Below are positions 25,068 through 32,729 of a stretch of DNA of 64,000 nt, one piece after another; the first letter of the stretch is position 1; every line of letters starts with the position of its first letter. Made by a program: the position numbers and the translations under genes. The DNA is taken from contig NZ_CALNVW010000025.1 of NCBI RefSeq assembly GCF_940670765.1, positions 62,001-126,000 of the forward strand, written 5' to 3'. The DNA comes from Streptomyces sp. A 4/2 (GTDB taxonomy: Bacteria > Actinomycetota > Actinomycetes > Streptomycetales > Streptomycetaceae). Below the pieces are notes generated by a model, which saw only the letters and a list, made by a program, of their open reading frames with translations, was not told the origin of the DNA and made no database searches.

Positions 25068-25351
25068 ATTCCGAAGGTAGTGGCGCATGTCATGTCCGGC
25101 GTCACCCCAGACGGCTGGATCCCTGTCCGACTCCAGGCGTACAGGACCCGTAGGGGCCCGGTACGAGAGAGCTACGGTCGTCCGTTCGGACCCGCCCCGG
25201 TCCGGGCGGAAGAGCCCGGTGCGCGCGGCGCCGGACGGTCCGGTTGTCCACAGGCTGCGCGGGGCTCTTGACGTAGCCGCCGGGCATTGTCACATTCATC
25301 AGTGTCAAGTTACGAGCACGTACCGCACACAGGACGGGACGGACGGGTGGC
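25068..25351. promoter_or_regulatory. Divergent promoter region between the ABC operon and the M24 operon
   Basis: 284 bases. TTGTCCACA at 25244-25252 is a perfect match to the Streptomyces DnaA box but stands alone. TTGACG at 25268-25273 may be a -35 element for the rightward operon; a direct repeat TGTCA...TGTCA with a 15-base period lies at about 25288-25307. No gene is visible. Confidence 0.4.
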
Positions 25352-26272
25352 ATGGCCTCAGCGGTGAAGTCAGCGGGGAATCCGGGCAGGAAGCCGGTGG
25401 GGACATCGGTGGGCGGTCCGGTGGGGAGTGCCGCCGCGCGGCGGGCACGGTCCGCGCAACTGCAAGGGTTCCGGGAGGTCCAGACCCTTGCGTACGCCTG
25501 TGCGGAGGCGGTCGCCGCCCAGCTCAGACCGGGTGTGACCGAGCGCGAGGCAGCGCGGATGCAGCGCGAGTGGCTGTACCGGCGGGGTGTGCGGGACTGG
25601 TTCCATCTGCCCTTCGCCTGGTTCGGGGACCGGACGGCTTTCACGGGCTTCAAGGTGCCGTTGCAGTTCTTCCCGACGAACCGGCGGCTGGAGGCCGGTA
25701 TGCCCTTCATCCTCGACATGGCCCCGGTCTTCCGGGGTTTCACCGCGGACATCGGCTACTCGGGCTGCCTGGGCCTCAACCCCGTGCACGACCGGCTGCT
25801 CGCCGATCTGGCGGCCCACCGCGAGCTGATCCTGCGCGAGGTGCGTGAGCGGCGCACGCTGCGCACGATCTACCAGGACGTCGACCGGCTGATGGTCCGC
25901 CAGGGATACGCGAACCGGCACCGCGCCTACCCCTTCGGCGTGATCGCGCACAAGGTCGGGCAGGTCAGGGAGCGCCGCTGGTCGCCCCATGTCTTCGGCT
26001 TCGGTACCCGGTCGCTGAAGGGGCTGGCGAGCGACGCGCTGCATGGCCACCGGGACGGCTGGTCACCGCTGTGGAGCCCGTACCGCTTCTCCGACCACCC
26101 GCCCCGGCCCGGACTGTGGGCGGTCGAACCACACCTCGGATTCCGGGGAACCGGCGCCAAGTTCGAGGAGATCCTGGTCGTCACCGACTCGGCCGACCCC
26201 GAGCAGAGCGCCTTCTGGCTGGACGACGATCTGCCGCATGTGCGGCGCTGGGCAGAGGAGAGGGCCGCGTGA
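25352..26272 (+). CDS. M24 family metallopeptidase-like protein
   Basis: A 306-residue pita-bread-fold protein. After a Gly/Val-rich start (about 1-28) the fold begins at QLQGFREVQTLAYACAEAV. Candidate metal ligands are Asp in FILDMAPVFRG, Asp in FTADIGYSG, His in GVIAHKVGQ, Glu in WAVEPHLGF and Glu in KFEEILVVTD, so an active metalloenzyme is plausible, but the LHGTGH-type segment of true Xaa-Pro peptidases is replaced. It is the first gene of an operon with oxidoreductase and hydrolase functions: its stop overlaps the next start (GTGA at 26269). A lipid- or amide-processing role is only inference. Confidence 0.83.
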   Translation: MASAVKSAGNPGRKPVGTSVGGPVGSAAARRARSAQLQGFREVQTLAYACAEAVAAQLRPGVTEREAARMQREWLYRRGVRDWFHLPFAWFGDRTAFTGFKVPLQFFPTNRRLEAGMPFILDMAPVFRGFTADIGYSGCLGLNPVHDRLLADLAAHRELILREVRERRTLRTIYQDVDRLMVRQGYANRHRAYPFGVIAHKVGQVRERRWSPHVFGFGTRSLKGLASDALHGHRDGWSPLWSPYRFSDHPPRPGLWAVEPHLGFRGTGAKFEEILVVTDSADPEQSAFWLDDDLPHVRRWAEERAA

Positions 26273-28035
26273 GCGCAGGGATCGAAGGAGCGCGTGAGCG
26301 CTGGGTGCGCACCGGCGGGATCGAGCTGTGCGTCGCCGAACTGGGCGACCCGGACCGGCCGACGGTCCTGCTGGTGCACGGCTATCCGGACAGCAAGGAG
26401 GTGTGGACCGAGGTCGCGGCGCGGCTGGCCGCGCGCTTCCATGTGGTGCTGTACGACGTCCGGGGCCACGGCAGGTCCACGGCACCGGTTCCGCTGCGCG
26501 GCGGCTTCACGCTGGAGAAGCTGACCGACGACTTCCTGGCCGTCGCCGACGCGGTGAGCCCCGGCCGGCCGGTGCATCTCGTCGGCCACGACTGGGGATC
26601 CGTGCAGTCCTGGGAGTTCGTGACCGTCCCGCGCACCGAGGGCCGGATCGCCTCCTTCACCTCGCTGTCCGGGCCTTCGCTGGACCACTTCGGGCTCTGG
26701 ATCAAGAAGCGGATGTCCCGGCCCACCCCCCGCAGAGCCGCCCAACTGGTCGGCCAGGGAGCCAAGTCCTGGTACGTGTACATGCTGCACACCCCGGTGC
26801 TGCCGGAGCTGGCCTGGCGCGGACCGCTCGGCAGACGCTGGCCGAAGATCCTTGAGCGGGTGGAGAAAGTGCCCCCGGGCGACTACCCGACGGACTCGCT
26901 GCCCTCGGACGCCGCGCACGGCGCCTGGCTCTACCGCGACAACGTCCGCCCCCGGCTGCGCAGACCGCGCGCCGACGCGTACGCGCACGCGCCCGTCCAG
27001 CTGATCACGCCGACCGGGGACGCCTTCCTCTCCGAGCGGCTCTACGACGACCTGGAGCACTGGGCTCCGCAGTTGACGCGCCGTACGCTGCCCGCCAAGC
27101 ACTGGGTGCCGCGCACCCGGCCGGATCAGCTGGCCGCCTGGATCGGCGAGTTCGTCACGGCGCACGAGAACCCGGCCGCCACTCCGCGCGCCGTGGCCAC
27201 CGGGCCGCACGCCGAGCGCTTCGGCGGGCAGCTCGTGCTGGTGACGGGCGCGGCGAGTGGCATCGGGCGGGCCACCGCGTTCGCGTTCGCCGAGTCGGGG
27301 GCCCGGATCGTGGCCGTCGACCGGGATGCGGAAGGAGCGGCCCGTACCGCGGAGATGGCCCGGCTCATCGGCTCTCCCGAGGCCTGGGGCGAGGCCGTGG
27401 ACGTCAGCGACGAACAGGCGATGGAGAAGCTCGCCGCGAAGGTGGCCGCCGAGTACGGCACGGTGGACGTCCTGGTCAACAACGCGGGCATCGGCTTCTC
27501 GGGGCCGTTCCTCGACACCACGAGCGAGGACTGGAAGCAGGTCCTCGACGTCAATCTGTGGGGGGTCATCCACGGCTGCCGGCTCTTCGGCAGGCAGATG
27601 GCCGCGCGCGGTCAGGGCGGCCACATCGTCAACACCGCTTCGGCCGCCGCCTTCCAGCCGTCGAAGGCGCTGCCCGCGTACGCCACGTCCAAGGCGGCGG
27701 TGCTGATGCTGAGCGAGTGCCTGCGCGCGGAGCTGGCCGGGCAGGACATCGGCGTCAGTGCGATCTGCCCCGGCATCGTGAACACCGGCATCACCTCCAC
27801 CGCGCGCTTCGCCGGGGTCTCTCCGGACGAGGAGAGGCGCAAGCAGAAGAAGTCGTCCCGGCTGTACGGACTGCGCAACTACCCGCCGGAGAAGGTGGCG
27901 GAGGCGATCCTGTCCGCGGTGGTGCACAACCGGGCGGTGGTTCCGGTGACACCCGAGGCACGCGGCGCCCTCTTCATGTCACGGTTCGCACCGAAGTCCT
28001 TGCGGGCGGTCGCGCGATGGGAGCCACCGCTGTGA
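26269..28035 (+). CDS. Alpha/beta hydrolase-short-chain dehydrogenase fusion protein
   Basis: A 588-residue two-domain enzyme starting at GTG 26269. Residues about 10-300 are an epoxide-hydrolase-like alpha/beta hydrolase: oxyanion HGYPDSKEVW, nucleophile elbow GHDWGS (Asp nucleophile in the position used by epoxide hydrolases and dehalogenases), and a late His in KHWVPRTRPDQL. Residues about 320-588 are an SDR: TGAASGIGRA binds NAD(P), NNAG, catalytic Ser in NTASAAAFQ, YATSK, and CPGIVNTGI. Similar fusions occur across actinomycetes. The neighbours suggest oxidation and hydrolysis of a lipid-like substrate. The stop overlaps the next start (GTGA at 28032). Confidence 0.92.
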   Translation: MSAGIEGARERWVRTGGIELCVAELGDPDRPTVLLVHGYPDSKEVWTEVAARLAARFHVVLYDVRGHGRSTAPVPLRGGFTLEKLTDDFLAVADAVSPGRPVHLVGHDWGSVQSWEFVTVPRTEGRIASFTSLSGPSLDHFGLWIKKRMSRPTPRRAAQLVGQGAKSWYVYMLHTPVLPELAWRGPLGRRWPKILERVEKVPPGDYPTDSLPSDAAHGAWLYRDNVRPRLRRPRADAYAHAPVQLITPTGDAFLSERLYDDLEHWAPQLTRRTLPAKHWVPRTRPDQLAAWIGEFVTAHENPAATPRAVATGPHAERFGGQLVLVTGAASGIGRATAFAFAESGARIVAVDRDAEGAARTAEMARLIGSPEAWGEAVDVSDEQAMEKLAAKVAAEYGTVDVLVNNAGIGFSGPFLDTTSEDWKQVLDVNLWGVIHGCRLFGRQMAARGQGGHIVNTASAAAFQPSKALPAYATSKAAVLMLSECLRAELAGQDIGVSAICPGIVNTGITSTARFAGVSPDEERRKQKKSSRLYGLRNYPPEKVAEAILSAVVHNRAVVPVTPEARGALFMSRFAPKSLRAVARWEPPL

Positions 28036-28970
28036 GCACCGAGAAGTACACCGAGCAGCACACCGGGACCGACGCGCCGTACGCGATCACCCCGCGCCGG
28101 GTCTCCTTCGACTGGGCCGCCACCCCGCTGCACTGGATACCGGACGAGCCCACCGCCACCCATGTGATCAATGTGCTGCATCTGCTGCTCCCGGCGGGCG
28201 AGCTGTGGTTCGTGAAGGTCTTCAAGGAGGCCCTGCCCCTGGTCGCCGATCCGGAACTGCTCAAGGACGTCAAGGGGTTCATGGGCCAGGAGGCCACCCA
28301 CAGCGTGCAGCACTCCCATGTCCTGGACCACCTCGCCGCCCAGCGGCTCGACACCGCGGCATACACCCGGCACGTCGACTTCCTCTTCGAGAAACTCCTC
28401 GGCGAGCAGCCGCCGTTCGGTGTGCCGGTACCGGAGCGGGAATGGCTGCGCTTCCGGCTGTCCCTGATCGCCGCGATCGAGCAGTTCACCGCAGTCCTCG
28501 GTAATTGGGTGCTGCACGCCGACGCCCTCGACACGGCCGGGTCCGACGCGGTGATGCTCGATCTGCTGCGCTGGCACGGCGCGGAGGAGGTCGAGCACCG
28601 GGCCGTGGCCTTCGACATGTACCAGCACTGCGGCGGCGAAGGGCTGCCCCGGTACGCCCGCAGGATCGAGGGCATGGCCGTGGTCACTCCGGTGCTGCTG
28701 TGGCTGTGGGCGTGGGGCGCCTCGTATCTGGTACGCCACGACCCCCGGCTGGCGGGGAGGCTGCGCTACTCGCTGCGCGGGCACAACAGGGCGGTCGCCA
28801 AAGGGCTGCTGCCCACCTGGGGCGAGCTGGGCTCGGCGATACCCCGCTACTTCCGGCGGTCGTACCATCCCTCCCAGGAGGGCTCGCTGAGCAAGGCGGT
28901 CGAATACCTCGCGACCTCGCCCGCCGCCCGTGCGGCAGCGGGTGCGATCGGGCGGGCGGCCTTGTCGTAG
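28032..28970 (+). CDS. Metal-dependent hydrolase family protein, ferritin-like di-iron pattern
   Basis: A 312-residue protein. GTG 28032 overlaps the upstream stop; ATG 28017 is a possible alternative. I assign it to the metal-dependent hydrolase family (PF10118). Helices carry Glu in PAGELWFVKVFKEA, ExxH in GQEATHS, Glu in AAIEQFTAVLG and ExxH in AEEVEHRA: the E/ExxH/E/ExxH spacing of a carboxylate-bridged di-iron site. A hydrophobic helix (VVTPVLLWLWAWGASYLV, about 218-235) suggests membrane association. Together with the fused hydrolase-SDR this resembles a hydroxylation or oxygenation module acting on a lipid; that is inference. Confidence 0.85.
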   Translation: MSTEKYTEQHTGTDAPYAITPRRVSFDWAATPLHWIPDEPTATHVINVLHLLLPAGELWFVKVFKEALPLVADPELLKDVKGFMGQEATHSVQHSHVLDHLAAQRLDTAAYTRHVDFLFEKLLGEQPPFGVPVPEREWLRFRLSLIAAIEQFTAVLGNWVLHADALDTAGSDAVMLDLLRWHGAEEVEHRAVAFDMYQHCGGEGLPRYARRIEGMAVVTPVLLWLWAWGASYLVRHDPRLAGRLRYSLRGHNRAVAKGLLPTWGELGSAIPRYFRRSYHPSQEGSLSKAVEYLATSPAARAAAGAIGRAALS

Positions 28971-29026
28971 TCCCGCCGCCCCACGGTGCGACGGGCACCA
29001 GGGGCGCGGGCGTGGAGGGAGAGAGC

Positions 29027-29980
29027 GTGTCCGGGCAGAGAACAGGGGCGGCGGAACCCGAGTACCGGATCGAGGACCTGGCGCACCACAGCGGCGCCAC
29101 GGTCCGTACGATCCGCGCCTACCAGGACCGGGGTCTGCTGCCCAAGCCGCAGCGGCGCGGCCGGTCCAACGTGTACGGGGACAGCCATGTCGCACGGCTG
29201 CGGCAGATCGCTGATCTGCTCGACCGGGGCTACACCCTGGCCTCCATCAAGGAGCTGCTGGAGGCGTGGGACGCGGGCCGGGGGCTCGGCGGTGTGCTCG
29301 GTCTCGTCGCCGAGGTCAGCGGAGGCTGGACCGACGAGGAGGCGGACCGGATCTCCCGGGCGGAACTGGTCGGGAAGTTCGGCGGGGTCCGCGACGACGG
29401 GGCCGTGGCCGACGCGGTGGCGCTGGGCGTGCTGGAGCCGATCCCGGGCCGCGACGACGAGTTCCTGGTACCGAGCCCGCAGGAGCTGGACGTAGCGGTG
29501 GAACTGCACGCGGCCGGTGTACCGCTGAAGGCCATCTCCGTTCATCTGCGGGAGCTGCGCGGTCAGGTCGAACACATCGCGTCCCGGTTCCTGGAGTTCA
29601 CGACGGAGCATGTCTTCGCCCGGTACCTGGGGCACCCGCCGCCCGACGAGGCGCAGGTGGCGGAGGCCGCCTCGCTCGTACGGCGGCTGCGACCGCTGGC
29701 ACAGCAGAGCGTCGACGCCGAACTGGCGCGGGCCATGCGGCTGTTCGCCACCCGCCATCTCCAGCAGCACCTGGAACCGGACGGCCCGCCCGTGCATCCG
29801 GAGGGCAGGACGGCCGTAGCGCTCCCGGCAGCCACGATCCGTGCGGTGGAGAAGCTGGCGGGCCGGGAGAACACGGCCGCTTTCATCACTGCGGCCACCG
29901 AACGGGAGCTCCAGGCACGGACGTTGGACGCTCTGACTTATCCCCAGCCCGAAGACGGGCAGGTCGGGCAAAAGCCGTAA
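29027..29980 (+). CDS. MerR family transcriptional regulator
   Basis: A 317-residue regulator. GTG 29027 has GGAGGGAGA directly upstream. The MerR winged helix is at residues about 15-82: YRIEDLAHHSGATVRTIRAYQDRGLLPKP, then RRGRSNVYGDSHVARLRQI. The dimerisation helix follows. The long C-terminal part (about 100-300) contains no Cys-rich metal site and looks like a larger ligand-binding domain, as in other actinobacterial MerR-like proteins. It closes the M24-hydrolase-SDR operon and is the likely local regulator. Confidence 0.88.
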   Translation: MSGQRTGAAEPEYRIEDLAHHSGATVRTIRAYQDRGLLPKPQRRGRSNVYGDSHVARLRQIADLLDRGYTLASIKELLEAWDAGRGLGGVLGLVAEVSGGWTDEEADRISRAELVGKFGGVRDDGAVADAVALGVLEPIPGRDDEFLVPSPQELDVAVELHAAGVPLKAISVHLRELRGQVEHIASRFLEFTTEHVFARYLGHPPPDEAQVAEAASLVRRLRPLAQQSVDAELARAMRLFATRHLQQHLEPDGPPVHPEGRTAVALPAATIRAVEKLAGRENTAAFITAATERELQARTLDALTYPQPEDGQVGQKP

Positions 29981-29992
29981 ACCACACCCGCC

Positions 29993-30046
29993 TTGTCCAC
30001 AGATCCGTCAAATTCCCTGTGGATAAACCCCCTTGCCTGTGGATCA
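29993..30046. promoter_or_regulatory. Three DnaA-box-like 9-mers in 54 bases
   Basis: TTGTCCACA (29993-30001, exact Streptomyces consensus), TGTGGATAA (30018-30026) and TGTGGATCA (30038-30046). They lie between the MerR gene and kptA, with no other feature in the 135-base gap. Confidence 0.55.
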
Positions 30047-30115
30047 TGCGTAACTCGGCGGGCGCAGAAGGTAATTCGGATGCACGCCGGTGCGCTCCGC
30101 TCGCACCCTTGTCGA

Positions 30116-30658
30116 ATGAACGACAGACACACCGTGAAGGTGTCGAAGTACCTCTCCAGACATCTGCGGCACCAGCCCGAGCGCATCGGCATCACTCTCG
30201 ACGAGCACGGCTGGGTGGAGGTCGACACGCTGCTCCGCGCGGCTGCGGCGCACGGACTCCGATTCACCCGGGCCGAGCTGGACCATGTCGTCGCGGTCGA
30301 CGACAAGCAGCGCTTCACCGTCGAAGGCGCGCGGATCCGGGCCAACCAGGGGCACACCGTCGAGGTCGATCTCGGCCTGCCGGCGGCCGAGCCGCCCGCG
30401 TACCTCTACCACGGGACGGTCGCCCGCAGCCTCGACGCGATCCGCGCCGAGGGCCTGCGCCCGATGAACCGCCACCACGTCCATCTCTCGGCGGACCGCG
30501 GGACGGCGACCCGGGTGGGCGCCAGGCGGGGACGCCCGGTGGTGCTGAGCGTGGACGCCGGGGCCATGCACGGCGCCGGCCACGTCTTCCGGGTCAGTGC
30601 CAACGGGGTATGGCTCACCGACCGGGTGCCGCCGGAGTTCCTGCGCCTCCGGGGCTGA
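30116..30658 (+). CDS. kptA: RNA 2'-phosphotransferase (KptA/Tpt1)
   Basis: A 180-residue enzyme that transfers an internal RNA 2'-phosphate to NAD+, giving ADP-ribose cyclic phosphate and nicotinamide. In eukaryotes it finishes tRNA splicing; its bacterial substrate is not settled. The catalytic quartet expected of Tpt1 is visible: Arg-His in SRHLRHQPERIG (about residue 18), Arg in RIRANQGHT (about 66), and Arg in GHVFRVSANGVWL (about 164). Motifs YHGTVARSLDAIRAEGLRP and MNRHHVHLSAD are canonical. ATG 30116 has no strong ribosome site. No RNA ligase or RtcB gene is adjacent. Confidence 0.93.
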   Translation: MNDRHTVKVSKYLSRHLRHQPERIGITLDEHGWVEVDTLLRAAAAHGLRFTRAELDHVVAVDDKQRFTVEGARIRANQGHTVEVDLGLPAAEPPAYLYHGTVARSLDAIRAEGLRPMNRHHVHLSADRGTATRVGARRGRPVVLSVDAGAMHGAGHVFRVSANGVWLTDRVPPEFLRLRG

Positions 30659-30686
30659 CCGGATCCGCCGCCCGCCCCGGTCCGGC

Positions 30687-31586
30687 TCAGTTCAGCTGCT
30701 TCGGCGCCTCGGTCGCGATCCGCTCGAAGACCTTCTCGTCGGCGGCGAAGATCGTTCCGGGGATCGGTGCGTGGATCACGATCTCGTCGATACCGAGTGC
30801 CGCGTACCTGCCCGCGAAGTCGACGAAGGCGTCGAGGGACTCCATCGGACGGCCCTCGTCCGGAGTGAAGCCGGTGAGCAGGATCTTCTCGACACCTGCG
30901 ACGTCCCTGCCGATCTCGTCACAGGCGGCGGCGAGCTTGCCGATCTGCCCCCGGACGGCTTCGACCGACTCCTCGGAGGTGCCGGTCTCGAAGATCTTCG
31001 GGTCGCCCGTCGTCACCCAGGCCTGCCCGTGTCCCGCGGCGATCCGCATTCCGCGCGGACCGGTGGCGGCGACGGCGAACGGGAGCCTCGGCCCCTGCAC
31101 ACAGCCGGGCAGATTACGGACCTCGTCGGCGGAGTAGTACGTGCCCCGGTGGGACACCGAACCCTCGGTCAGCAGCCGGTCGAGCAGCGGTACGAACTCC
31201 CCGAAGCGGTCGGCCCGCTCCCGCGGGGTCCACGGTTCCTGGCCCAGCGCCGTCGCGTCGAACCCGCTGCCCCCGGCGCCGATACCCAGGGTGATCCGGC
31301 CGCCGGAGACATCGTCCAGCGCGATCAGGTCCTTGGCGAGCGTCACCGGGTGCCGGAAGTTCGGCGAGGTGACGAGCGTGCCCAGCCGGATGTGCCCGGT
31401 CGCCGCCGCCGCCGCGGTCAGCGTCGGCACCGCACCGAACCACGGGCCGTCGCGGAACGGCACCCGCCAGGACAGATGATCGTAGGTGTACGCGGTGTGG
31501 AAACCCAGCCCCTCGGCGCGCACCCACTGCTCACGGCCACCCTCGCGCCAGCGGCGGACGGGGAGAATCACGGTACTCAGACGCAT
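30687..31586 (-). CDS. LLM class F420-dependent oxidoreductase
   Basis: A 299-residue luciferase-like TIM-barrel protein. ATG 31586 is the natural start (MRLSTVILPVRRW). Family landmarks: FHTAYTYDHLSWR, TGHIRLGTLVTSPNFRHPVTLAKDLIAL, GGRITLGIGAGG, and a C-terminal GIDEIVIHAP. The cofactor is probably F420H2, as in many actinobacterial homologues, though FMN cannot be excluded from sequence. No F420-biosynthesis genes are adjacent. It is convergent with kptA and divergent from the HAD gene. Confidence 0.87.
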   Translation of the reverse strand: MRLSTVILPVRRWREGGREQWVRAEGLGFHTAYTYDHLSWRVPFRDGPWFGAVPTLTAAAAATGHIRLGTLVTSPNFRHPVTLAKDLIALDDVSGGRITLGIGAGGSGFDATALGQEPWTPRERADRFGEFVPLLDRLLTEGSVSHRGTYYSADEVRNLPGCVQGPRLPFAVAATGPRGMRIAAGHGQAWVTTGDPKIFETGTSEESVEAVRGQIGKLAAACDEIGRDVAGVEKILLTGFTPDEGRPMESLDAFVDFAGRYAALGIDEIVIHAPIPGTIFAADEKVFERIATEAPKQLN

Positions 31587-31793
31587 GGCCACGACCCTAC
31601 GTCGTACCCGCCCCCGGGCGGACCCGGTCGCCGGACCGGACCGCACGCACCCCACCCGGCGGCGCCTCCGGGGACGGGAACGCGGCCCGGACGCTCACCG
31701 GCGGGGCCCGCCCGGCTCAGCCGCGTGCCCGCGCACGCTCTCAGATGTGCGACCTTTCGCACGCCCGTGCGCTCCGTGCGGGAGAATGGTCCG

Positions 31794-32648
31794 GTGACCT
31801 CAGCTACCGGCCCCGCCGCCCCCCTTCCGCCCCGGCTGATCGCCACCGATCTGGACGGCACCCTGCTGCGGGACGACAGGACCGTCTCGGACCGCACCAT
31901 CGCCGCGCTGGCCGCCGCCGAGGAGGCCGGGATCGACGTCTTCTTCGTCACCGGTCGTCCGGCCCGGTGGATGGATGTCGTCAGCGACCACGTCCACGGC
32001 CACGGCCTCGCCATCTGCGGCAACGGCGCAGCCGTGGTCGACCTGCACGGCGACGGAGGCGGACACGTCTTCGTCAAGGTCCTCCCCCTGGAGCGCACCG
32101 ACGCACTCGACGTGATCTCCATCCTGCGAGCCGCCGCACCCGGCATCTCGTTCGCCGTGGAGCGGACCGGCGGCATCCACCACGAACTGGCCTACCCCCC
32201 GATGCAGTTCGACCCCGCATCGAGCGTCGCACCCGCCGAGAAGCTGCTCGCTCCGGACTCCGACATCGCGGATCAGCCGGTACTGAAGGTGCTCGCGCAC
32301 CACCCCGAGCTGGCGCCCGACGACTTCCTCGCCCTGGCGCGCGCCGCCGTCGGGGACCGCGCGTCCATCACCCGCTCCAGCCCGACCGCGCTGCTGGAGA
32401 TCAGCGGCGCCGGTGTCTCCAAGGCGGGCACCCTGGAACTGTGCTGCGCCGAGCGGGGCATCGCCCCGTCCGAGGTCGTCGCCTTCGGTGACATGCCGAA
32501 CGATGTCGAGATGCTGAGCTGGGCGGGCACCTCGTACGCGATGGGCAACGCCCACCCGGAAGCGGTGGCCGCCGCTTCGGGGCGGACTCTGACGAACAAC
32601 GAGGACGGCGTCGCGGTCATCATCGAGCAGATCCTCAAGGCCCGCTGA
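31794..32648 (+). CDS. HAD superfamily (Cof-type) phosphatase
   Basis: A 284-residue HAD-IIB hydrolase. GTG 31794 follows a GGGAG ribosome site. Motif I DLDGTLLRDD, motif II FVTGRP, motif III Lys in VSKAGTLEL, motif IV GDMPNDVEM; cap domain between. It resembles the protein at 17678-18496 throughout (ATDLDGTLL...VSxRT; GDMPND; NEDGVAVxxE at the C-terminus) and so is a paralogue. The physiological substrate is unknown. Confidence 0.9.
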   Translation: MTSATGPAAPLPPRLIATDLDGTLLRDDRTVSDRTIAALAAAEEAGIDVFFVTGRPARWMDVVSDHVHGHGLAICGNGAAVVDLHGDGGGHVFVKVLPLERTDALDVISILRAAAPGISFAVERTGGIHHELAYPPMQFDPASSVAPAEKLLAPDSDIADQPVLKVLAHHPELAPDDFLALARAAVGDRASITRSSPTALLEISGAGVSKAGTLELCCAERGIAPSEVVAFGDMPNDVEMLSWAGTSYAMGNAHPEAVAAASGRTLTNNEDGVAVIIEQILKAR

Positions 32649-32682
32649 CACCTGGCGCCTCACCACGAGTCCCGCTGACACC
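32641..32682. repeat. 30-bp-spaced direct repeat spanning the HAD stop codon
   Basis: CCCGCTGACACC occurs at 32641-32652, where it includes the TGA stop, and again at 32671-32682; each is followed by (T)GGCGCC. It looks like a local duplication of the gene end. Confidence 0.6.
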
Positions 32683-32729
32683 GGCGCCGCTGCTGCCCGG
32701 CGGTCCGGCGCGGTCCCGGCCCGGCGCAG

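Noticed and set aside
25244-25252. Single TTGTCCACA as a replication origin or DnaA regulon site
   Set aside because: A lone 9-mer is expected by chance in Streptomyces intergenic DNA; unlike the clusters it is not supported by neighbours.
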